Position numbers and translations under genes: made by a program. A stretch of DNA of 64,000 nt from Triticum aestivum (taxonomy: Eukaryota; Streptophyta; Magnoliopsida; Poales; Poaceae), in contig NC_057812.1 in assembly GCF_018294505.1 (NCBI RefSeq), positions 55,968,074 to 56,032,073 of the forward strand, given 5' to 3'. Under the pieces are notes generated by a model. The model did not search any database, had not been told where the DNA came from, and saw nothing but the letters and a program-made list of their open reading frames with translations. Below, one piece after another: positions 1 to 11,833 of the stretch. Every line of letters starts with the position of its first letter. The first letter of the stretch is position 1.

Positions 1-1226
1 AGAAGGTTTTGAAGATTAATCAGTTTAGAAGACATTGACCTCATCGTGCGAAGACATTCACTCATAGATAAGAAGTTGGTTCCAGATTTGTACGAACCCA
101 CAGATCAGTACAAGTGAGGAATCTAACTACTTCATGAAGCACAAGTGAATATACTAGGCATGTTATGAGATGCAGATTGAGAGATCTAACTTGTGTGAAG
201 ATAAACTTTTTATGGTAGAAAGTGACAGAACCATGAGATCAAAAGAGGCTGTAAAAAGAAGTTTTATTTACCACACTTGGAACTGCTAGACGGAAGTGGG
301 AGATGATGCCGAGCAGTTCAGTCCTCCGTGCCCTAACTTGGCGACGGAAGACACCTACGGCGACGGCGGAGAGAACGATGTCCGCGGTCGGTGTGAGGAC
401 GGCGTCGGAGAGGTTGCGGCAGCGAAGTGCTTCGTCGCCGGCGTCGTCGAGAGCTAGCGGTGGCGCTAGGGTTCGTGCGAGGGTGGAAGAAGGATATAAT
501 GACCACGGTAAGTGTGAATTTATAGGCATAGGGGCGGCACTGTGCTATTACACAGGTGCCCCTGGCGATTCACATCTGAGGAACGTGTGGCCTGTTTGCG
601 GAAGTTTGGGGTTTGTTCCACGTCCCACGCACGCCTTGATTGTCGGGCGGTCGTTCCTGCTTCTCCGGATTTTATGTGGAGGAATGAGCATTGAAAACGG
701 ACTTTATGGTTGTCTCTATATCTTCTGCTGACAAGGACGCAGTGAAGACATTCGACAGTTTCAATAGAATGCATATGAGTTGGAGAGATAGAATTTGAGA
801 TAGAAAGCATAGAGAGATTAGGGTCCGATCACATTCACTTAGTTCAAAAGATTCAACCAAGAAGACATAGCTATAAGTGAATGCTGTAGAGGACAGAGCA
901 CTAGTATGTATATATCTATATAATCAACGTAGTGAAGATAATCATGAAGACATGTTAAGTTCGAAGCCAAACCAAATGTGAAGATATTGCAAGGTAACGC
1001 CATGAGTGAAACACTTCAAAATAGAACGTTTGGTGGTGGCGTTACCCACCGTATAGGAAGTATTAGACCCAGACACGGCGCACAATTATCGTGGCACTCC
1101 TAAGTCAAATTCCACATTAATGTATTCACACTTAGAATGTATGTCTTCATTGATTGAAGATATACTTTACTTTGTGCGTTGCACATCTAAGTCATCATAT
1201 GCATAAGTGTTAGGATGTGTGCCTGA
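1..1226 (-). other. Post-pol linker of copy A with remnant of an internal promoter/leader
   Basis: This is non-coding sequence between the pol stop and the extra ORF, which lies off the window. It aligns by eye with 46680-47916 of copy B. The shared parts are an A/T-rich stretch next to pol, a GC-rich block at about 340-490 containing a CCCTAGCGCC-type leader on the minus strand, and a GTAAATAAAA splice-donor-like motif (GT at 270-271). At the position of copy B's TATA box this copy has a decayed AT-rich string (about 493-503). The short ORFs here are shadows of the GC-rich leader. Confidence 0.6.
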
Positions 1227-4200
1227 TCACAGGACATTTGAGGATTCCAGGATATTTAGCTCACACCGTAACTTGCAAAATCTCTTCTCATCCAAGGGCT
1301 TGGTGAAGATATCTGCCAATTGTTTTTCAGTGTTGACGTGTATGATATCAATGTCTTCCTTCACAACATGATCTCTGAGAAAGTGATGACGAATTTCAAT
1401 GTGCTTTGTCTTCGAGTGCTGAACTGGGTTGTTGGCAATCTTGATGGCGCTTTCGTTGTCGCAGTAAAGTGGCACTTGCTTCAGATGAATGCCATAGTCC
1501 TTGAGTGTTTGCTTCATCCACAGAAGCTGAGCGCAGCAAGATCCAGCATCAATGTATTCAGATTCAGCAGTGGAGAGAGATACACAGTTCTGCTTCTTTG
1601 AAGACCAACATACAAGTGATCGTCCCAGAAAGTGACATGTGCCTGATATAGACTTGTGATCAACTTTGTCACCAGCATAATCAGCATCCGAAAATCCAAC
1701 CAAGTCAAACTCTGAGCCCTTTGGATACCATAATCCTAGAGTTGGGGTGTGAGCCAAATATCAAAGAATTCGCTTCACAGCTAAGTGATGCGACTCCTTT
1801 GGTGCCGCTTGAAATCGAGCACACATGCAAACACTAAGCATAATATCTGGCCTAGATGCACATAAATAAAGCAAAGAACCAATCATGGAGTGGTATACCT
1901 TTTGATCGAACTCTTTACCATTGTCGTCAGGACCTAGATGATGTTTGGCTGGCATTGGTGTTGTGAAGCCTTTGCAGTCTTGCATACCGAACTTCTTCAG
2001 GCAATCTTTGAGATACTTCTCTTGAGATATGAAGATGCCATTGCGTTGTTGTCGTATTTGAAGACCAAGGAAGAACTTCAGCTCCCCCATCATGGACATC
2101 TGATATTGCTCTTGCATCATATATCCAAACTCTTCACTGTACTTCTGATTGGTGCAGCCGAAGATAATGTCATCCACATATATTTGGCACACAAATAGTT
2201 CACCATCATATGTCTTCGTGAAAAGAGTGGGATCCAGGGAACCAGGTATGAAGCCTTTGCTCTTCAGGAAGTATTTGAGTGTGTCATACCAGGCCCTAGG
2301 GGCTTGTTTGAGGCCATACAGTGCCTTGTTGAGCTTGTATACCATGTCAGGATGTTTTGGATTTTCAAAGCCAGGCGGTTGTGCAACATACACTTCTTCT
2401 TCAATCTTGCCATTGAGAAAGGCACTTTTTACATCCATTTGATATAGAAGTATGTTATGATGATTTGCATAGGCCAGCAGTATGCGTATGGCTTCAAGCC
2501 TAGCCACAGGAGCAAATGTTTCATCGAAGTCAATGCCCTCCACTTGAGTATATCCTTGAGCAACGAGACAAGCTTTGTTTCTGACAACTTGATCATGCTC
2601 ATCTTGTTTGTTGCGGTATATCCATTTGGTGCCTATTATGTTGTGCTTCCGTGGATCAGGACGCTTAACCAGTTCCCATACATTATTCAGCTCAAACTGT
2701 TGAAGCTCTTCTTGCATAGCTTGAATCCATTCAGGTTCCATGAAGGCTTCTTCAACTTTCTTGGGTTCTGATATTGAGACGAATGCGAAGTGCCCACAGA
2801 AATTTGCTAGCTGAGTTGCCCTTGAACGAGTGAGTGGACCAGGTGCATTGATGCTGTCAATTATTCTGTCAATCTGCACTTCATTGGCAACACGAGGATG
2901 TACAGGGCGAAGACTTTGCTCTTGCTGATCTGTGTTGTTGTTGGGAGGAATGTCTTCAGGCTGAGCATTGTCTTCATGTTGATCAGGTGCTGAGATGATA
3001 AGTTCTTCTTCAGGATGAGCTTCAGAAGGTATAATCTCTCCAGTTCCCATAAGCTTGATTGGTTCACTAGCTGGAACTTCATCTAGCACATTTGGCAGTT
3101 GCTCTCTTTGTGAACCATTTGTCTCATCGAACCGCACATCCACTATTTCAACAACTTTGTAATGAAAGAGGTTGAAGACTCTGTAGGAGTGCGAATCCTT
3201 TCCATATCCAAGCATAAAGCCCTCATGTGCTTTTGGTGCAAACTTTGAGGTGTGGTGTGGGTCCTTGATCCAGCACCTTGAGCCAAATACTCTGAAGTAA
3301 CTGACATTTGGCTTCTTGCCAGTTAGGAGTTCATAAGATGTCTTGTTCAGAAGCTTGTGAAGATAAACACGATTGATTGTATGACATGCAGTATCAATGG
3401 CTTCAGTCCAGAATTTTCTTGGAGTCTTGTATTCATCTAGCATCGTTCGGGCCATCTCAATGAGTGTTCTGTTCTTGCGCTCGACGACGCCATTCTGCTG
3501 TGGCGTGTACGGAGCTGAGAATTCATGTGTGATTCCCAAGGTATCAAGATATGTATCAAGGCCAGTGTTCTTGAGTTCAGTGCCATTGTCACTTCTGATG
3601 TGCTTTATCTTGGCGCCAAAATTGTTCATAGCTCGATTGGCGAAGCGTCTGAAGACATCCTGCACTTCAGTCTTGTAAAGGATTATGTGCACCCAAGTAT
3701 ATCTAGAGTAATCATCAACAATGGCGAAGCCGTAGAGGCAAACAGTAGTAATAAAAGTTGAGTAGTGAGTGGGGCCGAAAAGATCCATGTGGAGCAGTTC
3801 GAAGGGTTGAGTAGTAGTCATGATTGTCTTCGAAGGATGTTTTGCCCTTGTCATCTTCCCTACTTCACAGGCACCGCATAAGTGATCTTTCTTGAACTTG
3901 ACGCCCTCGATGCCTATGACATGCTTCTTCTTCTCAAGGGTGTGGAGGTTCCTCATGCCAGCATGCCCAAGCCTCCGATGCCAAAGCCAGCATTCTGAAG
4001 CTTTTGCAAGAAGACATACTGCAAGTTGTGGCCCTGTCGAGAAATCTACCACATACAGATCATCTTTCTGATGCCCTTCAAACACTAGAGACTTGTCAGA
4101 TTCCATTAGTACTAGGCAACGATATTTTCCAAACATTACGATCATGTTCAAATCGCAAAGCATTGAGACAGACATTAAGTTGAAGCCAAGGGATTCAACA

Positions 4201-4391
4201 AGCATGACTTTATCCATGTGTTGATCCTTTGAGATTGCAACTCTACCTAGACCCAATACCTTACTTTTACCAGTGTCAGCAAATGTGATGTGGCTCTTGT
4301 CGGATGGACGTAAGGTTGAGTCCATAAGAAGGCTTCTCTTGCCAGTCATGTGATTTGTACATCCACTGTCAATAATCCATTCTGAAGACTT
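1227..4391 (-). pseudogene. pol: Copia pol (protease, integrase, RT, RNase H), one nonsense codon
   Basis: The polyprotein is nearly intact. Reading from the right, the protease motif [13 protein letters not shown] (Asp at 4368-4370) lies just upstream of the first ATG at 4349. Next come the zinc-binding integrase N-terminus (HRRLGHAG...CGACEVGK) and an integrase core with [13 protein letters not shown] and [11 protein letters not shown] supplying the D,D,E. The RT carries YVDDIIFG, and the RNase H carries SDADYAGD, ESEYI and CDNESA. A TGA at 1761-1763 separates RT from RNase H. Copy B reads CGA (Arg) at the same place (48451-48453), so this is a C-to-T change. Between gag and protease the frame is disturbed (4392-4663). 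The product would replicate and integrate the element, but this copy cannot make full-length pol. Confidence 0.9.
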
Positions 4392-4663
4392 TGAAGACGC
4401 TGGTGTCGTACCCTATAGTGCAGTTAGGGGGATAGGCTTCACGAAGAGAATTGTGAAGCAAAAACATTTGACGAACTAGTGGGTTATGAAAACTTAGATC
4501 CAGATTAGGACTAATAGGAAGAGTAGCATGCGATTCAGGAACGAAGTACATAATGATGCCATTCGGGCATTTTATCTTGCGCCCTAGAAGATTTTTAAGG
4601 TCCCCAGCAATAGCGTCAGAAGATTTTGTTTTTCTGTTGGAGACCTTTCCCTGCAAAAGAGAG

Positions 4664-7192
4664 TTAAGCTTTCTTAACCACCCACATCTTCAAGGGTGGC
4701 TTAGAAGCAATAAGTCTAAGTGCAACATCTGAGAATTTTGGCTTTGAAGCCTTAGCAAATAGTCTTGCAGGTGGACAATAATACTCGTAGGAATAAGCAG
4801 AATAATTTTTGGTCATATGAACATGATGGTTCGATGAACCGCTCTCATATTCATATGCCTGAGTATGGTTTCCCTGCAAAACATTTGCGTTAGTGTGACT
4901 CAGGTGAGTCCTCTATTTGTATGAAGCCTTTGGACCGTATGAAGCCTTTGGTCTGAGGTTTGTCTTCTTCAAGTGAGGTGTCATGAAGACATTCACAGGA
5001 AGATCTTCCAGACACTTTTTTGGAACCCAGATCTTCTTCATAGGCGGTCCATTCCTGCAGTTAGTACCAATGTACCTGGCAAACACTTCACCATTCTGAT
5101 TCTTAAACAGTTTATAGTTTGCATCAAAGGATTCATCAATAATAATGGGGTTAGCACATGTGAAGCCAGATAAATTGGATGGATCTGCTGAAGGTTCCTT
5201 TGCAGCAACCCATGTGGTTTTGGGGTACTGCTCAGGTTTCCAGTAAGAGCCATCTGCATTTATTTTCCTTACGAACCCAACACCCTCTTTCCTAGGGTTT
5301 CGGTTCAGAATCTGCTTCTTGAGGACATCACATAATGTCTAATGTCCTTTAAGACTTTTGTACATCCCTGTTTCAAGCAATGTCTTCAACCTAGCATTCT
5401 CATCAGCAATAGCAGTGGTATCCTCAGCAGAGGGGTTAGTTACCACATCAACAGTTGAAGATATTGCAACAGCAGTAGCAGTGGAACATTCAGCAACAGA
5501 AGTAGCATTATCACGCTCAATGCATTTAAGACATGGTGGTTCAAATCCTTCCTGAGCGGAACTGATCTGTTTGGCGCGAAGTGACTCGTTTTCATTTTGA
5601 AGATCTTCATGACCCGCTCTCCACTTCTCAAGTTCTTGCTTCCTTTGAAGATAATCATAGGAAAGCTTTTCATGAGTTGTTGAGAGAGTATCAACACAAT
5701 CTTCAAGTTCCTGATACTTAACGTGAAGATTTTTTATGTCTTCAATTAAGGATTCAGATCGAGTCATTTCAGCACCCAACAGATCATCGCTTCTGTCTAA
5801 CAGTTTTTGAATATGTTCCATAGCTTTCTGTTGTTCAGTTGCAATTTTAGCAAGTGTTTTGTAGCTGGGTTTTGAATCATAGTCAGAGTCATCGTCACCA
5901 GATGTTTGATAGCGAGTAGTGCGTGTGTTTACCTTGGCACCGCGTGCCATGAAACAGTAGGTAGGAGTGGAGTCGTTCTTGTCATTTGCATCGGTGTCGG
6001 TGATGAAGTCATTGTCTTCAGTGTTGAAGATGGACTTGGCGACGTATGCTGTAGCCAGACTCGCAATGCCAGAATCAGACTTCTCCTCAGACTCCACCTC
6101 TGCCTCCTCAGAAGCGGACTCCTCCTATGAATCCATTTCCTTGCCAACAAACGCACGTGCCTTGCCAGATGAGCTCTTCTTGTGTGATGAAGACTTTGAG
6201 GAAGACTTGGAAGAAGACTTTGAGTATTTCTACTTCTTCTTGTCGTCAGAATCATATTCCTTGCTCTTCTTCTTCCTTCTGTTCTCATTGTCCCACTGTG
6301 GACACTCAGAGATGAAGTGTCCAGTTTTCTTGCACTTGTGACCTGTTTTCTTCTTGTAGTCATGAGCAGAAGCTTCATCATTCCTTGAGCTTGATCGTGA
6401 AGATTTTCTGAAGCCTTTCTTCTTGGTGAATTTTTGGAACTTCTTCACTAGCATTGCAAGTTCCCTTCCAATATCTTTAGGATCATCAGAACTGCTGTCA
6501 GATTCTTCTTCAGATGAGGAAACAGCTTTTGCCTTCAAGGCACGAGTTCGCCCATAGTTTGGACCGTAGATATCTCTTTTCTCAGAAAGCTGAAACTCAT
6601 GTGTGTTGAGCCTCTCAAGTATGTCAGACGGATCGAGTGTCTTGAAATCAGGACATTCTTGTATCATCAGGGCTAGGATGTCAAACGAACTATCAAGTGA
6701 TCTCAGCAGCGTCTTGAGGATTTCATGTTTGGTGATCTCAGTGGCGCCGAGGGCTTGAAGCTCATTTGTGATATCAGTGAGCCGGTCAAATGTGTGCTGG
6801 ACATTCTCATTGTCATTTCGCTTGAAGCAGTTGAAGAGGTTGCGAAGAACACTGATTCTTTGATCTCTCTGGGTTGAGATGCCTTCATTGACCTTGGAGA
6901 GCCAGTCCCAGACCAGCTTGGATGTCTTCAAGGCACTCACACGGCCATATTGTCCTTTTGTCAGATGACCACAGATGATATTTTTGGCAGTAGAGTCCAG
7001 TTGAGTGAACTTCTTGACATCAACAGCAGTGACACCTTCTCCAGCCTTGGGAATGCCGTTCTCGACGACATACCATAGGTCGACGTCAATGGCTTCAAGA
7101 TGCATGCGCATCTTATTCTTCCAGTAGGGATATTCAGTTCCATCGAAGACGGGGCACGCAGCGGAGACTTTGATTATCCCTGCAGTCGACAT
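4664..7192 (-). pseudogene. gag: Copia gag (UBN2-type) with zinc knuckle remnant and coiled-coil tail
   Basis: One minus-strand frame starts at ATG 7192 (MSTAGIIKV). It is interrupted by four TAG codons, at 6230-6232, 6125-6127, 5339-5341 and 4913-4915. The N-terminal 230 residues resemble the UBN2/gag-polypeptide family of Copia elements (YPYWKNKM, LVWDWLSKV). A Lys/Ser-rich stretch follows, with a degenerate knuckle HKCKKTGHFISEC that lacks the first Cys spacing. After that come an acidic Ser/Glu region and a long predicted coiled coil. The TAG at 5339 is CAG in copy B (52000-52002). The role is the structural capsid protein of the retrotransposon particle. Confidence 0.85.
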
Positions 7193-7244
7193 AGCTAAAA
7201 CTCCAGGTGGTTAAACCGAATCACACAGAACAAGGGATCACCTC

Positions 7245-7256
7245 GCTCTGATACCA
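7245..7256 (-). other. Primer-binding site of copy A
   Basis: On the minus strand this reads TGGTATCAGAGC, matching the 3' end of initiator methionine tRNA. It lies two bases inside the LTR edge at 7259. This fixes the element orientation and shows that the LTR on the right is the 5' LTR. Confidence 0.9.
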
Positions 7257-7258
7257 AT

Positions 7259-8635
7259 TGAAAGTGCGTTATATCGACTAGAGGGGGGGTGAATAGGCGA
7301 TTTTTATGAAAGTCTTCAAAACGTGGGCGTTATGAAGACAAACAGAGAAGATTATGCCTATTACTATGCAGCGGAAGTTAGATTACACTAGGCCAGCCAT
7401 GGTCAAGATTTCAATAAAGTGAAAGCGCAATGATAAACAACTACAGTGTAATAAGGATCAGGTGGGAAGAAGTTATGAAGCCAAACAGATCATACATTCA
7501 CGTTGTGAAGACAAAAGATAGAGCAAGCAAGCAATGGCTTCACAATGAGTAACAGTAAGAAAAAGGAAGTGAAGATGAAACCAGTGACTCGTTGAAGACA
7601 ATGATGTGTTGGACCAGTTCCAGTTGCTGTGACAACTGTACGTCTGGTTGGAGCGGCTAGGTATTTAAACCTTATGACACACAGTCCCGGACACCCAGTC
7701 CTGAACATGCAGCTCAGGACACCAAGTCCTCACCGTATTCTCCTTGAGCTAAGGTCACATAGTCCTCACCCAATCACTCTAGTAAGTCTTCAACGTATAC
7801 TCCCAAACCTTCACAGACTTCGTTCACTGGCAATCCACAATGTCTCTTGGATGCTCTGAACGCGACGCCTAACCGTCTGGAGGGTTCACAGTCCTCAAGT
7901 GTAATAAGTCTTCAGATCACAGAGACAAGAAGACTTAAGTGATGCCCAATGTTCTCTGGCTCTGGGTGGTTAGGGCTTTTCTCCTCGCTAGGAATTTTCT
8001 CTCAAAGGCTTCGAGGTGGGTTGCTCTCAAACGACAAAAGCCGTGCACTGAAATCTGAGCAGCCAACCGTTTATGGTTGTAGGGGGTGTGCTACTTATAG
8101 CCACTTGGCAACCCGACCTGATTTGTCCGAAATGACCCTGGGTCACTAAGGAACTGACACGTGTCGCAACGGTCAGATTTCAAACTCTCATGGCAACTTT
8201 ACTTGGGCTACAAGCAAAGCTGACTTGTCCGGCTCTGGACAAGATTCTCTCTCATTGTCTTCACTCGAAGACATAGGTTTTTTGTTTAGGCATCACTTCA
8301 GTCATTCTGACTGGTTCTCCTGGACCCCACTTAATAGTACGGTGGTTCCTATGACTCAACACAAAAGAAAAAGAACTACGAAAGAAGTCTTCGAGCTCCA
8401 TAGGCTTCATAACGTGTCTTCTTTTGTCATAGTCTTCAATGTGACTATCTTCATATACCACCTTTGGCTTCAATGTCTTCATACATTTTTAGGGGTCATC
8501 TCTGGTAGTAAAACCGAATCAATGAGGGACTTCTACCTGTGTTATCCTGCAATTCTCACAAACACATTAGTCCCTCAACTAGGTTTGTCGTCAATACTCC
8601 AAAACCAACTAGGGGTGGCACTAGATGCACTTACA
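7259..8635 (-). repeat. 5' LTR of copy A
   Basis: The LTR begins TGAAAGTGCGTTATATCG and ends GATGCACTTACA on the plus strand, like the LTRs at 40825 and 53070. At 1377 bp it is shorter than copy B's LTRs (about 1550 bp), so it carries internal deletions. On the minus strand CTATAAGTAG (8091-8100) is the probable TATA element. Confidence 0.88.
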
Positions 8636-9231
8636 CACACCCACTTAGTTTATTTTGTTGAGCTTTCATATACTTATAGATCTAGTGCATCCGTTGCATG
8701 GCAATCACTACTCACTCACATTGATATCTATAGATGGGCATCTCCATAGCCCGTTGATATGCCTAGTTGATGTGAGACTATCTTCTCCTTTTTTGTCTTA
8801 TCCACAACCACCATTCTATTCCACCATAGTGTTATATCCATGGCTCATGCTCATATATTGCGTGAAGATTGAAAAAGTTTGAGAACATCAAAAGTATGAA
8901 ACAATTGCTTGGCTTGTCATCGGGGTTGTGCATGATTTAAATATTTTGTGTGGTGAAGATAGAGCATAGCCAGACTATATGATTTTGTAGGGATAACTTT
9001 CTTTGCCCATGTTATTTTGAGAAGACATAATTGCTTAGTTAGTATGCTTGAAGTATTATTATTTTTATGTCAATATTAAACTTTTATCTTGAATCTTTCA
9101 GATCTGAACATTCATGCCACAATAAAGAAAAATTTACATTGAGAAATATGTTAGAAAGAATTCCACATAAAAAATTCTTCTTTTATCATTTACCTACTCG
9201 AGGGCAAGTAGGAATCAAGCTTGGGGATGCT
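8636..9231 (+). other. 3' internal end of an Athila-like Gypsy element, ending in a polypurine tract
   Basis: This A/T-rich non-coding sequence ends with AAGCTTGGGGATGC (9217-9230), a purine-rich tract directly abutting the LTR at 9232. That is the normal position of a polypurine tract. The left boundary is the copy A insertion. No ORF of substance is present. By recall it matches the 3' internal region of Triticeae Athila elements (Sabrina/WHAM group). Confidence 0.65.
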
Positions 9232-10816
9232 TGATACGTATCCAACGTATCCATAATTTTTGATTGCTCCATGCTATTATATTATATGTTTTGGATGTTA
9301 ATGGGCTGTATTTTACACTTTTATATCATTTTTGGGACTAAACTATTAACCAGAGGCCTAGCCCAAATTGCTGTTTTTTTGCCTATTTTAGTGTTTCGCG
9401 GAAAAGGAATGTCAAACGGGGTCCAAAATGAATGAAACCTTCGGGAATGTGATTTTCTCAACAAACATGATCCAGGAGACTTGGAGTGGGAGTCAAGAAA
9501 CAATCGAGGAGGCCATGAGGCAGGGGGCGCTCCTACCCAACTATCACGGCCTTCACCCTCGTGGGGCCCTCGTTGCTCCACTGACGCACTTCTTCGTCCT
9601 ATATATATCCACGTACCCCCCAAACATCCAGGAGCAACATGAAAACTAAATTCCACCGCCGCAACCTTCTATACCCAAGAGATCCCATCTTGGGGCCTTT
9701 TCCGGAGCTCCGCCGGAGGGGGCATTGATCACGGAGGGCCTCTACATCAACTCCATGGCCTCTCCGGTGACGTGTGAGTAGTTTAATTCAGACCTACGGG
9801 TCCATGGTTATTAGCTAGATGGCTTCTTCTCTCTCTTTGGATCTCAATACAAAGTACTCCTCGATCTTCTTGGAGATCTATTCGATGTAATCTTCTTTTG
9901 CAGTGTGTTTGTCGAGATTCGATGAATTGTGGGTTTATGATCAAGTTTATCATTGAACAATATTTGAATCTCCTCTGAATTCTTTTATGTATGATTGGTT
10001 TATCTTTGCAAGTCTCTTCGAATTATCAGTTTGGTTTGGCCTACTAGATTGATCTTTCTTGCAATGGGAGAAGTGCTTAGCTTTGGCTTCAATCTTGCGG
10101 TATCCTTTCCCAGTGACAGCAGGGGCAGCAAGGCACGTATTGTATTGTTGCCATCGAGGATAAAAAGATGGGGTTTATATCATATTGTATGAGTTTATAC
10201 CTCTACATCATGTCATCTTACTTAAAGCATTACTCTGTTCTTATGAACTTAATACTCTAGATGCATGCTGCACAGCGGTCGATGTGTGGAGTAATAGTAG
10301 TAGATGCAGAATCGTTTCGGTCTAGTTGTCGCGGACGTGATGCCTATATACATGATCATACCTAGATATTCTCATAACTATGCTCAATTCTATCAGTTGC
10401 TCGATAGTAATTCGTTTACCCACCGTAATACTTATGCTCTTGAGAGAAGCCACTAGTGAAACCTATGGCCCCTGGGTCTATCTTCCATCATATTAATCTT
10501 CCAACACTTAGCTATTTCTGTTGCTGTTTATTTTACTTTGCATCTTTATTTCTCTTTATCATAAAAATACCAAAAATATTATCTTATCATATCTATCAGA
10601 TCTCACTCTCGTAAGTGACCGTGAAGGGATTGACAACCCCTTTATCGCGTTGGTTGCGAGGTTCTTATTTGTTTGTGTAGGTGCGTGGAACTTCAGCATG
10701 ATCTCCTACTGGATTGATACCTTGGTTCTCAAAAACTGAGGGAAATATTTACGCTACTTTACTACATCACCCTTTCCTCTTCAAGGGAAAACCAACGCAG
10801 TGCTCAAGAGATAGCA
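9232..10816 (+). repeat. Athila-like LTR
   Basis: The LTR starts TGATACGTATCCAACG and ends near ATAGCA (the 3' edge is uncertain between 10799 and 10816). A TATA box CTATATATAT lies at 9599-9608. Polypurine-type sequence lies directly left and a primer-binding site directly right, so this one LTR borders internal sequence on both sides. Confidence 0.75.
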
Positions 10817-10827
10817 AGAAGGATATC

Positions 10828-10913
10828 TGGCGCCATTGCCGGGGAGATTCGCGCCAAGTCAAGTCAAGATTTGACTCCCGACAACGAGCCATTTCTGGCG
10901 CCGTTGCCGGGGA
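10828..10913 (+). other. Primer-binding site of the Athila-like element, duplicated
   Basis: TGGCGCCATTGCCGGGGA (10828-10845) is the classic Athila-type primer-binding site. A second near-identical copy with the same downstream GAGAT..CGCCAAGTCAAG context starts at 10896, 68 bp away, giving a tandem duplication of the site. Confidence 0.7.
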
Positions 10914-11120
10914 GATCTACGCCAAGTCAAGACATACCAAGTACCCATCACAACTCTTATACCTCGCATTACATTATTTTCCATTTGCCTCTCGTTTTCC
11001 TCTCCCCCACTTACCCTTGCCGTCTTATCCGTCCTCATTCTGTTCGTCTTTCTATTTGCTTTGATGTCTTACTTGGCTCGTTTGCTCGTCTGGTTGGAAT
11101 ATTTTTTTATTTATTGCTAA

Positions 11121-11833
11121 ACAGAGAACCTAAGATCTATCGATCCTCATCCGCTTGCTAATCTTTTTAAGAGATCCAATTATGATGAACCAATTGCTAG
11201 CGAGTTTTGTGCACTAGATTATCTTTATGAAGTTTTGCTTGAAATTCGTGAATCTGAAAATTGTGATGAAGTACTTTATGGAGTGATTCACGATGGATCT
11301 TTGAATAGAAAGCATGATTGCAATGATGATAGTATAAATTCTATTAATGTCAATTGTGCTTATAATATGCAAAACCCTAAGCTTGGAGATGCTAGTTTCA
11401 CTATGTCTACTACTTGTTGCAATGATCATGATTGGGGTGATTCTTCTTACGATCTTGAAAATATATTTAAGCCCCATGATGAATATGAGATTGATAAGAG
11501 TGTTTGCAACATTATTGAAAGCGGGTTTGGAAGAGTGTCAGCTTTATATCCCACATATTGGAGAATGTTCAATCTTATGAAATTTTTGATAAAAGTAGGT
11601 TTGGAGAGGTCATGACTTTAGTTAATGTTAATCCCATTATGTTGGAAGAGTGTCAACTTTGCATTCATGTTGATCGTGTTGAAAATATTTTATGTGATAG
11701 CTATTTTGTTGAATTTTCTTATGATCCTACATGTAATTATTATGAGAGAGGAATATATGATTGTAGAAATTTTCATGTTACTAAATCACCTCTTGTATAT
11801 GCTAGTTTCTTTCCGCTTCCTTGCATATGCTAG
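11121..11833 (+). pseudogene. Unrecognised ORF of a non-autonomous Athila-like element, one frameshift
   Basis: One frame is open from 11121 to about 11560 (containing FKRSNYDEP, YEVLLEIRESE and KPHDEYEID). It continues in another frame from about 11558 to 11833 (ENVQSYEIFDKSRFGE, NILCDSYFVEFSYD). The two halves read as one protein of about 235 residues after allowing one small indel near 11550. It is Asn/Asp/Cys-rich and shows no gag, protease, RT or integrase motif. It sits where gag would be expected. Function unknown. Confidence 0.4.

Larger units (their letters stand above)
1..8635 (-). mobile_element. Copia LTR retrotransposon, SIRE lineage (Maximus-like), copy A, truncated by window edge
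   Basis: The order on the minus strand is LTR (7259-8635), primer-binding site, gag, protease-integrase-RT-RNase H, then a post-pol linker that runs off the left edge. Integrase before RT defines the Copia superfamily. The long gag with a coiled-coil tail and a long region after pol is typical of the SIRE lineage. The same organisation and closely similar sequence recur at 40825-54618, which is complete, so the missing left part should hold the extra ORF and the 3' LTR. The right end is TG...CA bounded, and the base after it begins Athila-like DNA (CACAC, the candidate target duplication). The name Maximus is recalled, not searched. Confidence 0.9.

Noticed and set aside
303..731. Plus-strand ORF of 142 codons in the copy A linker
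   Set aside because: It lies opposite the GC-rich leader block shared with copy B, where the frame is not conserved.
5929..6381. Arg-rich 150-codon minus ORF
   Set aside because: Alternative frame of the gag Lys/Ser/Glu-rich region of copy A.
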